64,000 bases of DNA from assembly GCA_036971475.1 (NCBI GenBank), contig JBAIZL010000001.1, positions 283,420,425 to 283,484,424 of the forward strand, in the 5' to 3' direction. The notes beneath the pieces are model-generated. The model was not told the DNA's origin. It saw only the letters and a list, made by a program, of their open reading frames with translations, and ran no database searches. The position numbers were made by a program, and so were the translations under genes. This DNA comes from Prosapia bicincta (lineage: Eukaryota > Arthropoda > Insecta > Hemiptera > Cercopidae). Shown one piece after another: positions 10,401-21,611 of this stretch (the stretch's first letter is position 1; each line of letters opens with the position of its first letter).

Positions 10401-11261
10401 AAGAGTTTTAACAGCATTAATAAAACCAGCTTCGATTGCTAAATGCAGAGCTGTCATACCATTTGAAGTAACAGCATTAATATCAGCACCTGATTCAATC
10501 AACAATTCAAGAATTTTATCATTGGTTCCTCTGGAAGCAAAGTGGAGTGGTGTATATCCTGAAGAACCATTTACAAAACAAGAACAATTAATATCTGGTT
10601 TAAACCGTAAAATAATTGTAATATTTTCAATATTCTCACTTTCAACAGCCATATGCAAAGGTGTTTTACCATCCTTGAATTTTGAGTTAATATCTGCATT
10701 ATAATTTAGTAGTAATTCAATAACTTCAATATTTGATTCTCTTTTTACTCCTCCAATAGTTGGAAGGGTGTTTGATAAATTAGAAATATGAGTAGGTTCA
10801 TTTAAATTTTCAAATGGACGCATTTTTTCTACAACGTAATAGGTATATCCAATGTAAAAACATTCAGCTAAAATGTGAAAATGTTTTTTTCTTTTTATAG
10901 TAGAACGCCAGTGAAAATTATAGCCATTGACAAGGAAATTATCCTTACGTGGCTCAAAAAATTTAAAATTTAGACCATCTTTGTCTGATCTACATGGCAG
11001 CATTTGAATGATTTCTTCTGTACTTGGAGAAACAGCAAAATGGAGTGCAGTTAAATCATTCTCATTTTTATAATTGATATTAATATCTTTACTTAGCAAT
11101 AATTTTGTAGTTTCTACATCTCCAATAAATGCAGCAAAATTAAGTAATTCATTGTAGTCTTCTTTATTTTCATCATCTGAAACTGCCTTTTGTAACAGTT
11201 CCTTTCCTAATTCCCAATTTTTCTGCTCCACTACTGTATGAAGACATTCAAATATATCCAT
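7422..11261 (-). CDS. Ankyrin-repeat protein, 1279 aa, PRANC-like C-terminus
   Basis: This is a single uninterrupted 1279-codon frame, probably a cytoplasmic protein-binding scaffold; I see no signal peptide, membrane segment or enzymatic domain. ANK repeats begin near residue 38. From about 235 the protein is built of roughly 70-aa modules, each two ANK repeats: GYTPLHFAA...GAxxNAxT followed by NGKTxLHLAVE...ILKYxPxIN. Modules start near 235, 305, 376, 446, 516, 716 and 786; the one at 586-715 is badly eroded. Further ANK repeats run to about 1110. The tail (1212-1279), with CEKEISNLK, INFYDVLTGKEQ and KFPIYCNNIINKFK, resembles the PRANC-like tail of some insect ankyrin proteins. This is from memory and not searched. 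The ATG context is GCAATGG, and a splice acceptor lies 51 nt upstream. An open frame this long amid decayed elements suggests selection. The partner and function are unknown. Confidence 0.88.
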   Translation of the reverse strand: MDIFECLHTVVEQKNWELGKELLQKAVSDDENKEDYNELLNFAAFIGDVETTKLLLSKDININYKNENDLTALHFAVSPSTEEIIQMLPCRSDKDGLNFKFFEPRKDNFLVNGYNFHWRSTIKRKKHFHILAECFYIGYTYYVVEKMRPFENLNEPTHISNLSNTLPTIGGVKRESNIEVIELLLNYNADINSKFKDGKTPLHMAVESENIENITIILRFKPDINCSCFVNGSSGYTPLHFASRGTNDKILELLIESGADINAVTSNGMTALHLAIEAGFINAVKTLLKYKPNLNIGCTFENEQGYTPVHFAAKHCNEKILEMLIKSGAEMNAMTENGKNALHIAVKQGHIRNVKVILNYNPNIIDYSCKLGIEDGYTPLHFAAVESNDEIFEVLLSFGAFVNAKTQNGKTPLILAVETGQVNKVKLLLKYNSDVNSSCCSGDEEGYTALHFAAKLTNEDIVKILLNSEVDVKAKAKSGKTCLHLAVEHDRIKIVQSILDCHPNDNILCNMKDVKGYSPLHYAAIHSNEEVIGLLLKSGGMINSVTMYGKTPLHLAVEYSRLNNVKAFIIHKADVNSSSASGDEEGYTRYVFDSDDSNKKITEILLQNQYEYYNLHFFSKDPNNEEGFEVFIKYKPVVNCKHVTESTKIPIHISLKGNDNILVVLRSKRKLITTAELYNSSYLINSSYKYDDVVYSNILKYSSDTSCPCTSCFSEGYTPLHFASRKDNQEIIEILLNNGANINGCTLYGESPLYLAVESDNIENVKILLKYKPDINQSCNLGYVTGYSPLHSAAANPDTKILDIMLKNGANLNICTSNGQSPLFPAIKLGRTENINIILRHGLDFKNESHRLAFLFGLTKTDTNMSNIFENYNFTITQSDVKNVEILYHCIAKKYFNIFNQFLKFGVDVNSKTNNGDAILHVACKTMNERVFKSLLEYNVNVNAVGERGNSALHISTSNKSTDFMVALLKHGADVNIKNEYGYTPFNIACMNYNYADLKSEQCIKILLEYKSDINSHSNTSGNPLCHLSSKVHSYDLVKQLLEMGANVNIRNSLQNTPLHLVCMKYDNEDKCPEKYIDLLLKYGAEVNAMDLSKYTPFHYVCENYLKPSLLLHNIDTRIITLLDHGSDIMIENFFKKTPITIYIEQYLYYRLSNRNIPEKFINTTIFLIEQLVMRNLSNIANYMIDKIFRKNCLYSEEVRPLCDKLKSHLCNCEKEISNLKNENVNDINFYDVLTGKEQVLQKLETNCNISNNLEKDFKEKFPIYCNNIINKFKKANIS

Positions 11262-11314
11262 TGCAAACTGAATGATAAAAGTCAGGGTTTTCTGAAGTTT
11301 CTATTCTTGAATCT
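11262..11314 (-). other. 5' UTR exon segment with splice acceptor of the ankyrin gene
   Basis: On the minus strand a pyrimidine-rich TTTTTCGTTTGTTACAG ends at 11313. It would begin an exon at 11312, giving 51 nt of leader before the ATG at 11261. The upstream 77-aa frame that overlaps the ATG would then be intronic. The donor and first exon were not located. Confidence 0.5.
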
Positions 11315-14209
11315 GTAACAAACGAAAAATAACCAAGGTAGAGAATAAAATATAAAAAATAGTTACCATATTTTGTATCAAATAAGATATCAAGGACTAT
11401 AAGACACTTATTTTTTCCAAGGATAATTTTGAAAAAAAATATAAAAGGAGATATGTTTCTAAAATAAACATAAAGTATCACATACTACCTAAATTCCAGT
11501 AAAATATTTTACCCACTTAATTTATGAGCATAAAGTGAAAGCTTTAAACACTTTTCACCTGTCTCTTTAGTTAATACAATTATAAAGTTAATGAATGATA
11601 AACAAATAAAACTTTTAATTCATTTATACTCCATTTGTTCACTTCTGTTTCCAGTTTTCACTTCGCTCTCCGATGAACTTTCATGTTCAACATACTTTAT
11701 TCCCTGGTACTTTCCAGAGGAAGTATTGAGTCTGATACTTCCACACCTTCTTCTTCTTAAAGTTCAACATTCGATAGTTGACATTTTTGCAAGGTCCTAT
11801 CTATTACCAGCTCATCTGCTAAATAGGTTCTTCCTATATAAAACTTGTGGCACTTTTCTGATTTTATTTTGAGTATTCCTCAAGAATTTAAAAACATCAT
11901 TCTCAATTGGAAATGTGAAGAATTCTTCTTACATGTAGGTTTTGTTTCAAAGTTTTGACATTACTTCTTAAAAAATGCAATTTTTTTATTTTTTCCTACA
12001 GCGATTCCAAAAATGGTGTTTGGTTAATGGAAGTAATTATAAAATAGCATGTTATTCATTTTTTGCAAATCCACCATCGAATAGACACCTTATGTGAGAT
12101 GAGTAGCGATACGCTGTTGTTAAATAAAACTGTTTTTTAACGCCTCTCACTTCTAAAATAAAGCTATAATTATTTATAATTGTTCATGATTACTTTAAAT
12201 AACAAACACACCATGGTACAACCTACTGATATTGATAGACAGAGGAAGTGGTAAAATTAATAAAGCACTGCTTGGATAGTAGGTTAACACAATTAATTAT
12301 AATATATGTTTCATATTTATTGCTAACATTAAGTGATCGTAAAAATTGCCTTCTGTAATTTAAACACTTCAGGCATTTATTGTAATTCTTGTTCGAAGCT
12401 GAATGATTATAGCTTGGGTATACAAGCTATAGTAGTTATAGCAGGTTTTGCGCCCAAATATTACAGGAAAAGAAGAACAGGAGGGGAGGCCAAATTAACA
12501 TGTGGCTGATGAAACTAGCCTCTATTGAAGACATACAAGTGAACTCAAAAATGGAGAGTAGAAGATGTGACACTTGTCGTATGTCATAATAGTGGACACT
12601 TGTAAAATATTCAATTATTATGTGAAAAATTTGAATTAATGATTAGCGTGCTTATAAAATAAAAATATAGTGTGACTGTGTTGTGTTTGTTCACAATGAA
12701 GGAATGTATTATTTTGGAGAAAAAAAGGAAATGATAAAACTTGGTAGACCAACTTCAGTCTTGAAAAAAAACGGAAATTTTATCAAGTATTTTCAGTCTT
12801 GCTCCTACAAAAAATGTGACAAATTAGCAAGTAGCACAGAGTCTGTTTTTTGTTTGATCTCTGTCTGGAAAAAATAGAAATACTAGCTGGTCAAAAAGGA
12901 TAAGAAATATTACTGGTCAACAGAGACTCTCTCACATAGTCCTCATATCAATACAGTGGGACCTATTAGCAAAAGTAAGATTGAAAGAAAGTTTTTTTTG
13001 ATGACATGGTTGATACATTGCTGTTAAGAACACAAGAATAGAGTTTATTTAATGTCAATGAAAACAATTACATAAACTCTTTTTAAAAATTTAATGTTAT
13101 CTACTTTAATTAAAAAGCCTCAATAATCAATATTATAATACAAATCCAGTCATAAAAATCAGGTTAAGGATTCCATTTTTTATCCCTCTACTTCATTGTG
13201 AGCATTGATTCACTTAATAAAAAGACCACCACATGACACTGAAAATACCAGGGGAATATGATTGGTAGCTAAGTCAGTTGAGCAGAATAAACAAAAAAAT
13301 CAATGTGATTTAATATTTAAACATGATATTTACCATTATGTTACTCAAGATAATTTGCTTTAATTAGGAACTGAACCAGATTTTCTGAAAATTGACAAGA
13401 ATGTTTTTCCTAACAACACTGTTAAATTGTCAACAGATGGACCCCAGACACATATAAAACAGCCCTAGTTTTCCCAGTATAAACATAAAAAATGTCTTAA
13501 AACGTTATATGCCAATAAAAGTATTAAATTTACTTTTGATTTGTTAAATTCAAGATATCTTTGAATTATACCAATATTTGATATATTTATGGTTTTTTGT
13601 TTTATCGAATGCAGGAAAAAATAAGTGTACATTTTTAGGTTCAAAATATCTCTAAACACACAAGCTTACACTCAAATAGGGAGAAATGCCATTTGAAGAG
13701 CATAAAATTCGAAACTAAATATATAAAGATTTTTAAAAATTTCAAAATGTTCAAAACGGAAGTATAACAAGTATAAATTATTAAATGTAACCAAACTATT
13801 ATAATTAAAGAAAACCTGTAAGATAAAGCTAAGTTTCTAAATCATGCAAATTTTAATTAAATTACTCAACTGTTTTCTACAAATGTTATAAAAAACCACT
13901 GAGGATGTTAAGAGATAAAACGTACTGATTGAACAGAACAGAGTCCAAAAAGATAAAAGCGAGAAGTTGGAATAATTCTGCAACGGCAGATTGTCTGAGA
14001 ACAGCAGTGAAAGAGAAAAATGGTCAAGCTCAGAGAGGATGTCCCGGATGAAGTTTGTCGAAATGCGAGAAGGGACCCTGGCAGGCTAAGGCTCAAATCT
14101 TTACTCTTCCCAGTTAACCTATAATTTAAAGGATGCCTGCTGCAGAAAATTTATAAAACGAACAAAACTATTTTCAAACGTATTAAACTTTAACAGTACC
14201 TACTATATT
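11315..14209. other. Unassigned intergenic/intronic DNA upstream of the ankyrin gene
   Basis: No gene recognised. Short frames at 11591-11872 and 12683-12877 lack recognisable domains. 13900-14100 is less AT-rich than its surroundings and may be an old repeat, but I cannot assign it. The promoter and first exon of the ankyrin gene may lie here; no convincing TATA/initiator pair was found. Confidence 0.35.
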
Positions 14210-14445
14210 TGTTGATTCCATCTTCACCTGAGCTACTAATTTTCAGTAAAACACTTGTAAATATTTACAAACTTGCCTATAGTAGCACTTACTTATATTT
14301 GTTGAGACGGCCATTTCGGGAGATGTGTCCCATTGTCAGCTCAGACCAATAACTGAGCATTTCTTAAAACGGACGTCCTCAACAAATATTAAGTGCTACT
14401 ACAGGTAGTTTGTAAATATTTACAAGTGTTTTAGTACCTACTATT
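14210..14445. repeat. Foldback MITE, copy 1
   Basis: Left arm 14247-14291 (TAAAACACTTGTAAATATTT...) is the near-perfect inverse of 14390-14433. The loop holds a second inverted pair, AGACGGCCATTTCGGGAGAT against its complement. A second copy at 43800-44060 shares both the arms and the TTCCAT...CTACTA lead-in. No coding capacity. Confidence 0.65.
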
Positions 14446-15074
14446 TTCAACAGCATACATTTTAAACAAATAATTCAGTAACATGTTTTAAATTATTTTG
14501 TAAAAATAATTTAAAAATACTGTAAGATGTTAAAAGAAGATGACAATTCGAGATAGAAGAGGAAGTATTTAAGCATTTCTAAACCGACCCAGCTTCAATT
14601 TACCAAACCAAAGAAGATAACAGAAATGAAGATTTCCAAGAGACAATACCTTCAAGAAATAAGGCAAGTCAAAACCAGATATACTTGAATACTTTTTCAA
14701 AAAGCATAATTTAAATAAAAACTCAATTTTCATAACAACAATTTCACAAACATATTTGGCTTTAATGGAAAATTTATTAAATGTTTATTGTCTAATAAAT
14801 TAAATAGTTTTTGTCTTGAAAATAAGATGTTATAAGATACAAACGAATCATTATTAAGAAAATGTCTATAGTCAAAAGAATTAAATAAATTTTAGCTTTA
14901 AAAATATATTACTGTTATAAGAGATAAAGAAATGATTTATTGGGAAAATTCTCCAAATGGTTAATTATCTAATGAAAAACAAATTTTATCATAAGGGATA
15001 ATAGTATATAGTAGTTAAGAACTCTTATAGTTAGAAAAATAAGATTTACATTTACAATGAGAATAATGCCTATT
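14446..15074. other. Unassigned AT-rich DNA between MITE and piggyBac remnant
   Basis: No ORF or repeat recognised. The segment from about 14540 may be the eroded upstream part of the piggyBac-like remnant that follows, but no motif supports this. Confidence 0.3.
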
Positions 15075-15300
15075 TAGCAGTATGCAGAATTTCCCGTCCT
15101 TCTACAGGTAGACCCTGTACGAAAGTATCAAGCAGGGTCCTGCCAGAAGTCTGCTACAGTGGAACAGGACACTTTTTGCAAACAGTAGAAAAACAGGTGC
15201 GCTGAGCACAATGTGGAAAAGCTACGAGAAAGAAATGTAAAGTATGTCAGGTCGGGATTCACACTAATTGCAACAAAAAATTTCATTCTCTATAAATAGA
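15075..15300 (+). pseudogene. piggyBac-like transposase C-terminal zinc-finger remnant
   Basis: One frame reads AQCGKATRKKCKVCQVGIHTNC..FH. This matches the cysteine-rich C-terminus of piggyBac-type transposases (C-x2-C repeats, then a C...FH end). A stop codon replaces the residue before AQC, and no intact upstream DDE region is visible. Identification is by pattern only. Confidence 0.45.
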
Positions 15301-15939
15301 CCTTACAAACAGTTCTCCATTAGCTGTAATATACCTTTGTACGATTAAATGTAGTATATTGAAATGTTCATGTTGTTATTTGTTATTACCATCTTAAGAT
15401 TAATTTTTTAGTGTAATATAACAGCCCACCTCAACTGTGCTCACTGTCGACATATTTTGACGCACTTCTGGTGCAGTAGTTCTGTCCCGGTCGCTCGCTC
15501 ATTGTCAACAAATGACGACACGTTGTAGTTACGATTAGAAATACTTGAAATGTATAATAAACATTATTTACCATTTACTTGGATAGTAAGAAGCTATATT
15601 TTAAATGAGTTTTAAAAAATTCAGAAAAAAATAATTTGGACTGAAATGGGTTGACTTGAATAATTTTTATTTTTGAATATAACTCTTTCTAAATTGATTT
15701 ATATGTTCATATTAATAGATTAGTTCTTAGGGATTTTTAAGAAAAATACTGGGGTGTCCACTGACCTATGCACTTAAAAGAAAGTCATAAGTTCGCATAA
15801 ATTCTCAGGTATTTATGAATTTTACATCTTTAAACAGAATGCTATATTATGTTCATCTATTGATAAATAAGTTTCATTCATATTAAAACAAAAGTAACAG
15901 AAAGAAAAGACACATTTGATTTTAGATACTCTGTTGTTT
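15301..15939. other. Unassigned DNA upstream of the BEL remnant
   Basis: No coding sequence recognised. A somewhat GC-richer patch at 15420-15540 has no assignment. Confidence 0.3.
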
Positions 15940-16990
15940 TACCATCCAAACATTCTCTAGTAAAAATCATGATTATGCATATGCACATTAGATTTAAACA
16001 TGTTGGAATGCAAGGACTTCTGAGTATGATAAGAGAGTTAGTTACAAGGATGTAGGATTTTGAAAAATATTTTATCCAAATAAACTGTGTGTAGAAGTGT
16101 TAAAGCCATTTGAATCTGTTACCCCACCTTTGATTGAATATCAAGTCAGAGATGCTTCAGTTTTTGAGATTACAGGAGTTAATTTTTGTGGACTGTTATA
16201 CCTGAAAGATAAAAGAAAAGTGTGGATTTGTTTGTTCACATGTGCTGTGTATAGAACAGTCAATTTAGAACTTTTTACATCATTATCTTAGGAAACTTTT
16301 ATTCAAGCTCTTAGAAGATTTATAGGATGCCGATGAAGACCAAGTATTATTTATAGGGATAATGGAATTAACTTCACTGGTGCTGAACATGCACTAAAAA
16401 AGATTAATTGGTATAAAATCCACAAATATAGCACAGTTGAAAAATAAATAGACGGTTCAACCCACCTTTTGCAGTTTGGTGGGGAGAATGGCGGGAGTGG
16501 CTGATTAAATTATTGAAGCACCTTTTAAGAAAAAGTTTAGGAGAAGCACTACTTATGTATGAAGTGTTAGAAACTATATTGTGCAACTGTGAATCAATAA
16601 TAAATTCAAGGCCATTAACATATGTATCGGAAAATGGAATTGATTTTCAGCCCATCACTCCTATCATTTTTTTACATGTTTTCAGAGAAATAGGATTTCC
16701 AGAATTAGACAACATGGACAATTTTACAAAAATAGTGTGTTACATTACAAAAGTTAGAAATGAACTGTGTAGAAGATTTAGATATGAATATAGGCCAGTT
16801 TGTTATTTCAGCCAAGAAACAAACATGATAAGTTAAAATAAATGAAATAGTTCTTGTTGGAAATGACAATTTGAAAAGAACAGATTGTCCCATTGGATTG
16901 GTCGAAGATGTAGTTAATGTCAGAAATGGAGAAATCAGATTGGTCAAGTTAAAAAACAAAAATTGGGACTTTATTTAGACCTGTTCAAAA
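15940..16990 (+). pseudogene. BEL/Pao retrotransposon pol: integrase remnant
   Basis: The decayed frames carry the BEL integrase signatures in order: an H2C2-like segment (IHIRFKHVGMQGLLSMIREL-type, near 15970), VRDASVFEITGVNFCG and WICLFTCAVYRTVNLEL (16097-16291), YRDNGINFTG (the core-domain DNG, near 16355), then LRKSLGEALLMYEVLETILC, ESIINSRPLTYVSENG (16513-16836), and the tail IVLVGNDNLKRTDCPIGLV (16850-16960). In the intact enzyme this domain inserts element cDNA into the genome. Stops and frameshifts (for example after 16291 and around 16440) kill it. It is followed by a purine tract, an LTR and then gag, an order discussed under findings. Confidence 0.85.
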
Positions 16991-17178
16991 AATCTACCCA
17001 CTGGAGATTGATACCAATAAAACACACACAAAACGGACAAGCTGACAAATTCTTTTATCAAAGAAGAAAATAAAAATAATGGATAACAATATATAAAAAT
17101 ATGGTAGAACTACCTTCAAGATATTTTGAATAATTTAAATATTTGATGTTGCAATTTAAATAAATTGCAAGGTGGGAG

Positions 17179-17416
17179 TGTGTAAGATACATTGAAAATA
17201 TAATCTGTAAATAAAAGTCAGTTATCAATGTACTATAGAACACATGATAAACTAAGTACACTATTTAATATTATTGATCAGCTGATATTTGTTTCTAAGA
17301 GTCTATGTAAAACAAATATTGTTAAAGTTGTTGCTGTGAACTAGTAAGGCTAGATTGAAACTTATTATTAACACTGTTTGTTCTTTAAAATTTAAATTGT
17401 GTAATTTTTAAATAAA
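17179..17416 (+). repeat. BEL/Pao long terminal repeat (about 238 bp)
   Basis: A polypurine-like AAGGTGGGAG (17169-17178) is followed by TGTGTAAGATAC, a typical LTR start. The right end is placed before TGGCAACCGTGTCAGGA (17417-17433), which looks like a tRNA primer-binding site beginning TGG. No second copy lies in the window, so both ends are inferred from flanking signals. Confidence 0.55.
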
Positions 17417-18680
17417 TGGCAACCGTGTCAGGATTCCACATTTTAAAGTCACAGCTAGACTAGTCTTTCGAGAAATTGCCTAGGTCTAATTCGTGTGATG
17501 GAAGCTGTAAGGAAGAAAAGGACATTGTTAAGGACAGCTTTTAACCACAATTGTAATGCATTACAGAAAGCAATTCAAAGTAAGGATGATAATGAGAAAG
17601 TTCCAATAAAAACAAGTCTTGTGAGATTGGGAAAAAGAAATGTAGTTTTGAATAAGGTGAATGAAGACATTTTTAATTTGATGTTGGAAGAGAATGCCAC
17701 TGAAGAATAACTGGAAAATGAATTTAAACTATCAGATCAGTAAAATATTAAGTTTCAGGAAAAACAACAGATTTAAAAACCCCAAATAAAGCTTTAATTT
17801 TCATCACATTTCTATATATAGTGTGTCTCTGGTATTTTTTCTTTATTTTGTGTGTGTGTGTGTGTGTATGAATTAGAACACATTTTTAAATAGACTCTCC
17901 ATTTAAAATAAAATTTAGAAAATTTGTTATAAGTAGAAGCATTTTTTTTCATATCTTTGATTTCTAGGTAAAGAAAATATGGAATTGTGACGTTGTGACC
18001 AAGTTGTTCAGGGTGCTTGTGACTCCCAATAGTTAAGGGGTCAGGAGTAGATTTTCTTCTACTAAAACTATCAGATGAGTACAATTATTAAGTATCATAA
18101 AATATATATGACTGTGCAAAGATTATTAAGTGAGGAAAAGTCATAAGTAAGTACCCAAAGTCGTGTTACTATTAAATGTAAGTTTAAATTGCTCATGCTT
18201 GCACTGACAATTTAGGAAAATAGATGAGGACCCAGACATGAGGATGATCACAAATTTCAATATTTGCTTCAAGCAACCATGCCTTTTTCTAGAGCTATGG
18301 CAATTGTATGAAGTTATCCACCAATTGCTAGTAATTATAAGAAAGCACTAGATAGCCTATAGATCAGGTTCGGTCGGGATGGCCTATTAGTTGAATACTA
18401 TGTTAGAGAGTTGCTTAAACCAACTTTAAGTATGAATTCTATTCAGTCCAAGATTAGTTTGTCAAGTCTTTAGAACAAAGTTTAGCTGAGATCGCTAGAA
18501 ACTTTAGGTATGCTGCAATGTTGTTCCCACTAGTCGAATCATGCCTCACTGAAGATGTACTTAGAGCATGGCAAAGATACAGTACTGGAAACAACACAGA
18601 AACTACTAACAAATTAAGTAGTTTAATAATATTCCCTAAGAATGAAGTAGAAAACAAGAAAAGAATCAGCTAAGGAGTAA
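17417..18680 (+). pseudogene. BEL/Pao gag remnant with primer-binding site
   Basis: The frame at 17495-17710 (MEAVRKKRTLLRTAF...NKVNEDIFNLMLEENATEE) has the character of a BEL gag N-terminus: a KKR-rich start and a LNKVxEDI..LML motif. After a stop the similarity resumes at 18240-18680 in shifting frames: FQYLLQATMPFSRA, SYPPIASNYKKALDSL, RFGRDGLLVEYYVRELLK, then a C-terminal LRAW-like stretch. Gag forms the particle that packages element RNA. Several stops and frameshifts are present. It lies directly 3' of the LTR as in a normal 5' end. Confidence 0.75.
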
Positions 18681-19430
18681 AGGGGTTTCAATTGTTTATT
18701 CTCTATTATTTAAATTGTGTAATTTTTTAAAGTATGTTTTACAAAATATTTTGTTTTAAATCTGGAACTTCTTCAATCTCACCATACAAAATAGGTATAA
18801 CCTCAGGAGCTCTATCAGTTATCAGAATCATCATCACTACAAATCATAAAATGTTTTGCTGGACCATTAACACTACTTGTTACTAGATAAGACAAAGAAA
18901 GTTAGTGCTTTTAAGCTCTTAGTGATTTTATAGAAAAATTAAACATATCTAAATAAACCATAAATCTACTAACGTATTTTCGAGTTGGTATTCAAGACTT
19001 CCTGCTGGATCCTGTTACAAACATTAAACCGTTGTAATGTAAGTTGTAAAATACAGAATTAATTGGTTACATTAAATATTCTATGTTAATAATTATTGTC
19101 TATATTATACCTTCCTAAACATTGATTCTTAGCACATCAAAATTCAATTTATGTAAATGACTAAGAGATATAAATTACAACAAATCAAATCTGATAGTGA
19201 CGTATGGGTTATAAGCACATGCAATCACAGAGCCCCATCATATGTCGTGAAGTCAAGGCATAATAAAACAAAATTTATTATTGGTTTACCGTAATAAAGT
19301 ATGCGCTAAATATTACGTTTATATGAAAAAGCCCAACTAACTCTTACAATTATCCAATAGACATTGTGACATGACCTGACATAATATATTTGACTGTCAA
19401 TGTAATTCCATATTAAAGGGTGTTTTGAAT

Positions 19431-20024
19431 TCAGTTATTTTCCGTAATTTTATGTTTATGCGGGACACTTTTGCTCTTCAATGGTCTTTCTGGAGCAGGT
19501 AAGGCAAGAATCAGAGAATCAACCACTGACAGATAAAAATCATACATTTTCATTCTTTTCCTGTTGGTCATAACCACTTTGTGGTTAAGGTAGTGAGTGT
19601 TGATCATAACCATTTGGAGCATGAAAACAAAAATTTTTTTATACCGAAGTAATGTTTTACTTTTAGATGGAGCTAGATGGAGATAGTAGCTCATCATCTG
19701 GGCACTAGGAGTAATTCTTGCAGGGTATTTTGTAGAGAATTACCCCTACTAGGTAAAGGCAAATCAATATTCATAACTAAAATATAAAAAAAAATATATC
19801 TCAAACAACAAAACAAAAAAAACCAGATACAAAAATGAACATGTGTAAAATGTCACTAAGATACTACCCCAGGAATGACAAAGACAAAATTCACTTCTAC
19901 CACGTGCAAGAAGCACACTGAGCCAATGAATCACCAATGGACAGATGGTAGGGATCAATACCATGCGCATCTCGAAACGCGCTACTATGGCTGGGATCCC
20001 TACCACCCGCATTTAACGTGTTAA
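19431..20024 (-). pseudogene. piggyBac-like element, internally deleted
   Basis: The 88-aa minus frame (19431-19697) contains YKKIFVFMLQMVMINTHYL and MKMYDFYLSVVDSLILALP, matching the region of piggyBac-family transposases just before the zinc finger. About 300 bp upstream on the same strand a terminus CACGTTAAATGCGGGTGG abuts TTAA (20021-20024), the piggyBac target site. The catalytic region is missing between the two, so this is a deletion derivative. No matching left end was seen. Confidence 0.65.
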
Positions 20025-20838
20025 GGCAGTATTCGAACAAAATACAGTGTGTTGATAAAAATAAAATTACACAAAAAATAAGAGTTAAGCCAGTATAAAA
20101 TCTATAAGGTTTTGTATGTGAGATTATATTAACTCACAAATTGAGGGTTATATAGCCTCATATGAGGTTATATTATATAAAACTTGCAGTTTTTGTGTTG
20201 TACATCTTGCTTTTTTTATAAATTATTACTTTGGTATCACTTGGGAAAAGAAACACTACTTTCTGATATTTTTCAGCAGACACGTTTCAAACTACTCTAT
20301 AAACTGTAATAAACCACAGAACACAAATACAACACATCTGCGCAACAGTCTTGCTCTTAGCTCATAGCATTGAACTGAAACACTGAACTGGCCTGCAGAA
20401 AAATATCAGTAAGTAGTGGTTTATTGCCAAGAGATGCCAAAAGTAGTAATTTATAATATTTAAAGTTTTGTGTGCAAACGCATTTTTTAATTTTTTAGTG
20501 TTACACCAGGTTTTATTACTTTTTTAATGTTACTGAAGACTTTTTGTGCTAGCCTTTTTTTTAATACACCTGCGAAAATTAACTATCTGTTTACATTAGT
20601 TCTTTATAATTTGAGTGTGGTCGCCACATTTCTTCCGTACCAGTGAAGTAGTCTCGATAACTGGCTCTTTGACAAAAGTTTTTATTTGGTGCAATGACTA
20701 CTATAAAAACAAAATAAGTCAAGTTAATTTTTAATGGGACCATGTCTTGTAATACATTACTTATTATCTACGTAAAAAAAAATTACATTTAGCCAAATCT
20801 TGTACTAGAATATAAAATGTATAGAACTTCAAAAATAG

Positions 20839-21611
20839 CCTAAAATCTTTTGAATTTTGTAGTTCCATTGACTTACAGAAATTCCAATGACCACAGAAAA
20901 CATAAACAAAGAACTAGACACCATAAAATATTTACCATACACAAATGGATACAACACCACATTAGTAGACAAACTATGGCATAATATACAAAAAAAAACA
21001 CTAAAATCAACACTATGGAGAGGGAAAACAAATACATCACAATACCATATATAAACAGAACATCAAATAAAACAGCCACCAGATTTCAAAAACAGGATAT
21101 AAATTAGCATACAAAACTAATAACAATTTACAATACAAAATACAACATGACTCCAACAACAAAGATAAAATACAAGCATTTGGAGTATACAAATTAAACT
21201 GCAACAAATTCTACATTGGGCAAACAGGTCACAGTTTTAAACAGAGTCAATGAACACATATATAACACCAACTCAGCATTTTAGAAATACACCGACATTT
21301 ACCATAACCATAGAAATCTTACAAATTAACAAAAAAGAACTACTTCTTAACACACTAAAACAATATGAAATTTACAAACACACAAAGTACAAACATATTA
21401 AACGAACAAACCCAATACAAATCACACATACTCTTTGATACTATCGAAAACATGCCTTTAAAACCGTCACTGCTTAAACTAACAACTCCAAGCAGAAAAT
21501 ACTGATGAAGATTGTCATATAGCGATTGAAAACGTTCTGTCTCAGTAAGTTTTTACGAATTTACAACATTTAAAGTTCGGATAGTCATAAAATAGTGTTA
21601 AAGTGATTAAT
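20839..21611 (+). mobile_element. Penelope family B fragment with GIY-YIG remnant
   Basis: Translation gives YKxxNxLQYKIQHDSNNKDKI, then GVYKLNCNKFYIGQTGHSFK (GIY-YIG core, 21185-21245) and LLLNTLKQYEIYKHTKYKH, with frameshifts. The C-terminus ends at tandem TGA stops inside a degenerate hammerhead (21497-21542), followed by the family B tail CTCAGTAAGTTTT. The RT domain is gone. It is nested in the duplicated block. Confidence 0.75.
21497..21542 (+). ncRNA. Hammerhead-like remnant, Penelope family B (HHR-B1)
   Basis: Core CUGAUGA (21502-21508) and GAA are intact, and stem III AACGUU is a perfect palindrome followed by C and UGUCU. Stem I's 5' strand is AAAUA rather than AGACA, so stem I is weakened. 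Stem II keeps G-U-rich pairing. Confidence 0.55.

Noticed and set aside
10384..10704. 106-aa plus frame opposite the ankyrin gene
   Set aside because: Antisense shadow of the repeat modules; similar shadows at 8332 and 10212 are likewise periodic artefacts.
7422..11261. Ankyrin gene as a recent bacterial transfer
   Set aside because: Base composition matches the locus and a eukaryotic splice acceptor precedes the ATG; nothing in the window supports a bacterial origin, though old transfer cannot be excluded.
20873..21079. 68-aa minus frame
   Set aside because: Lies antisense to the Penelope family B fragment and has only hydrophobic, AT-driven composition.
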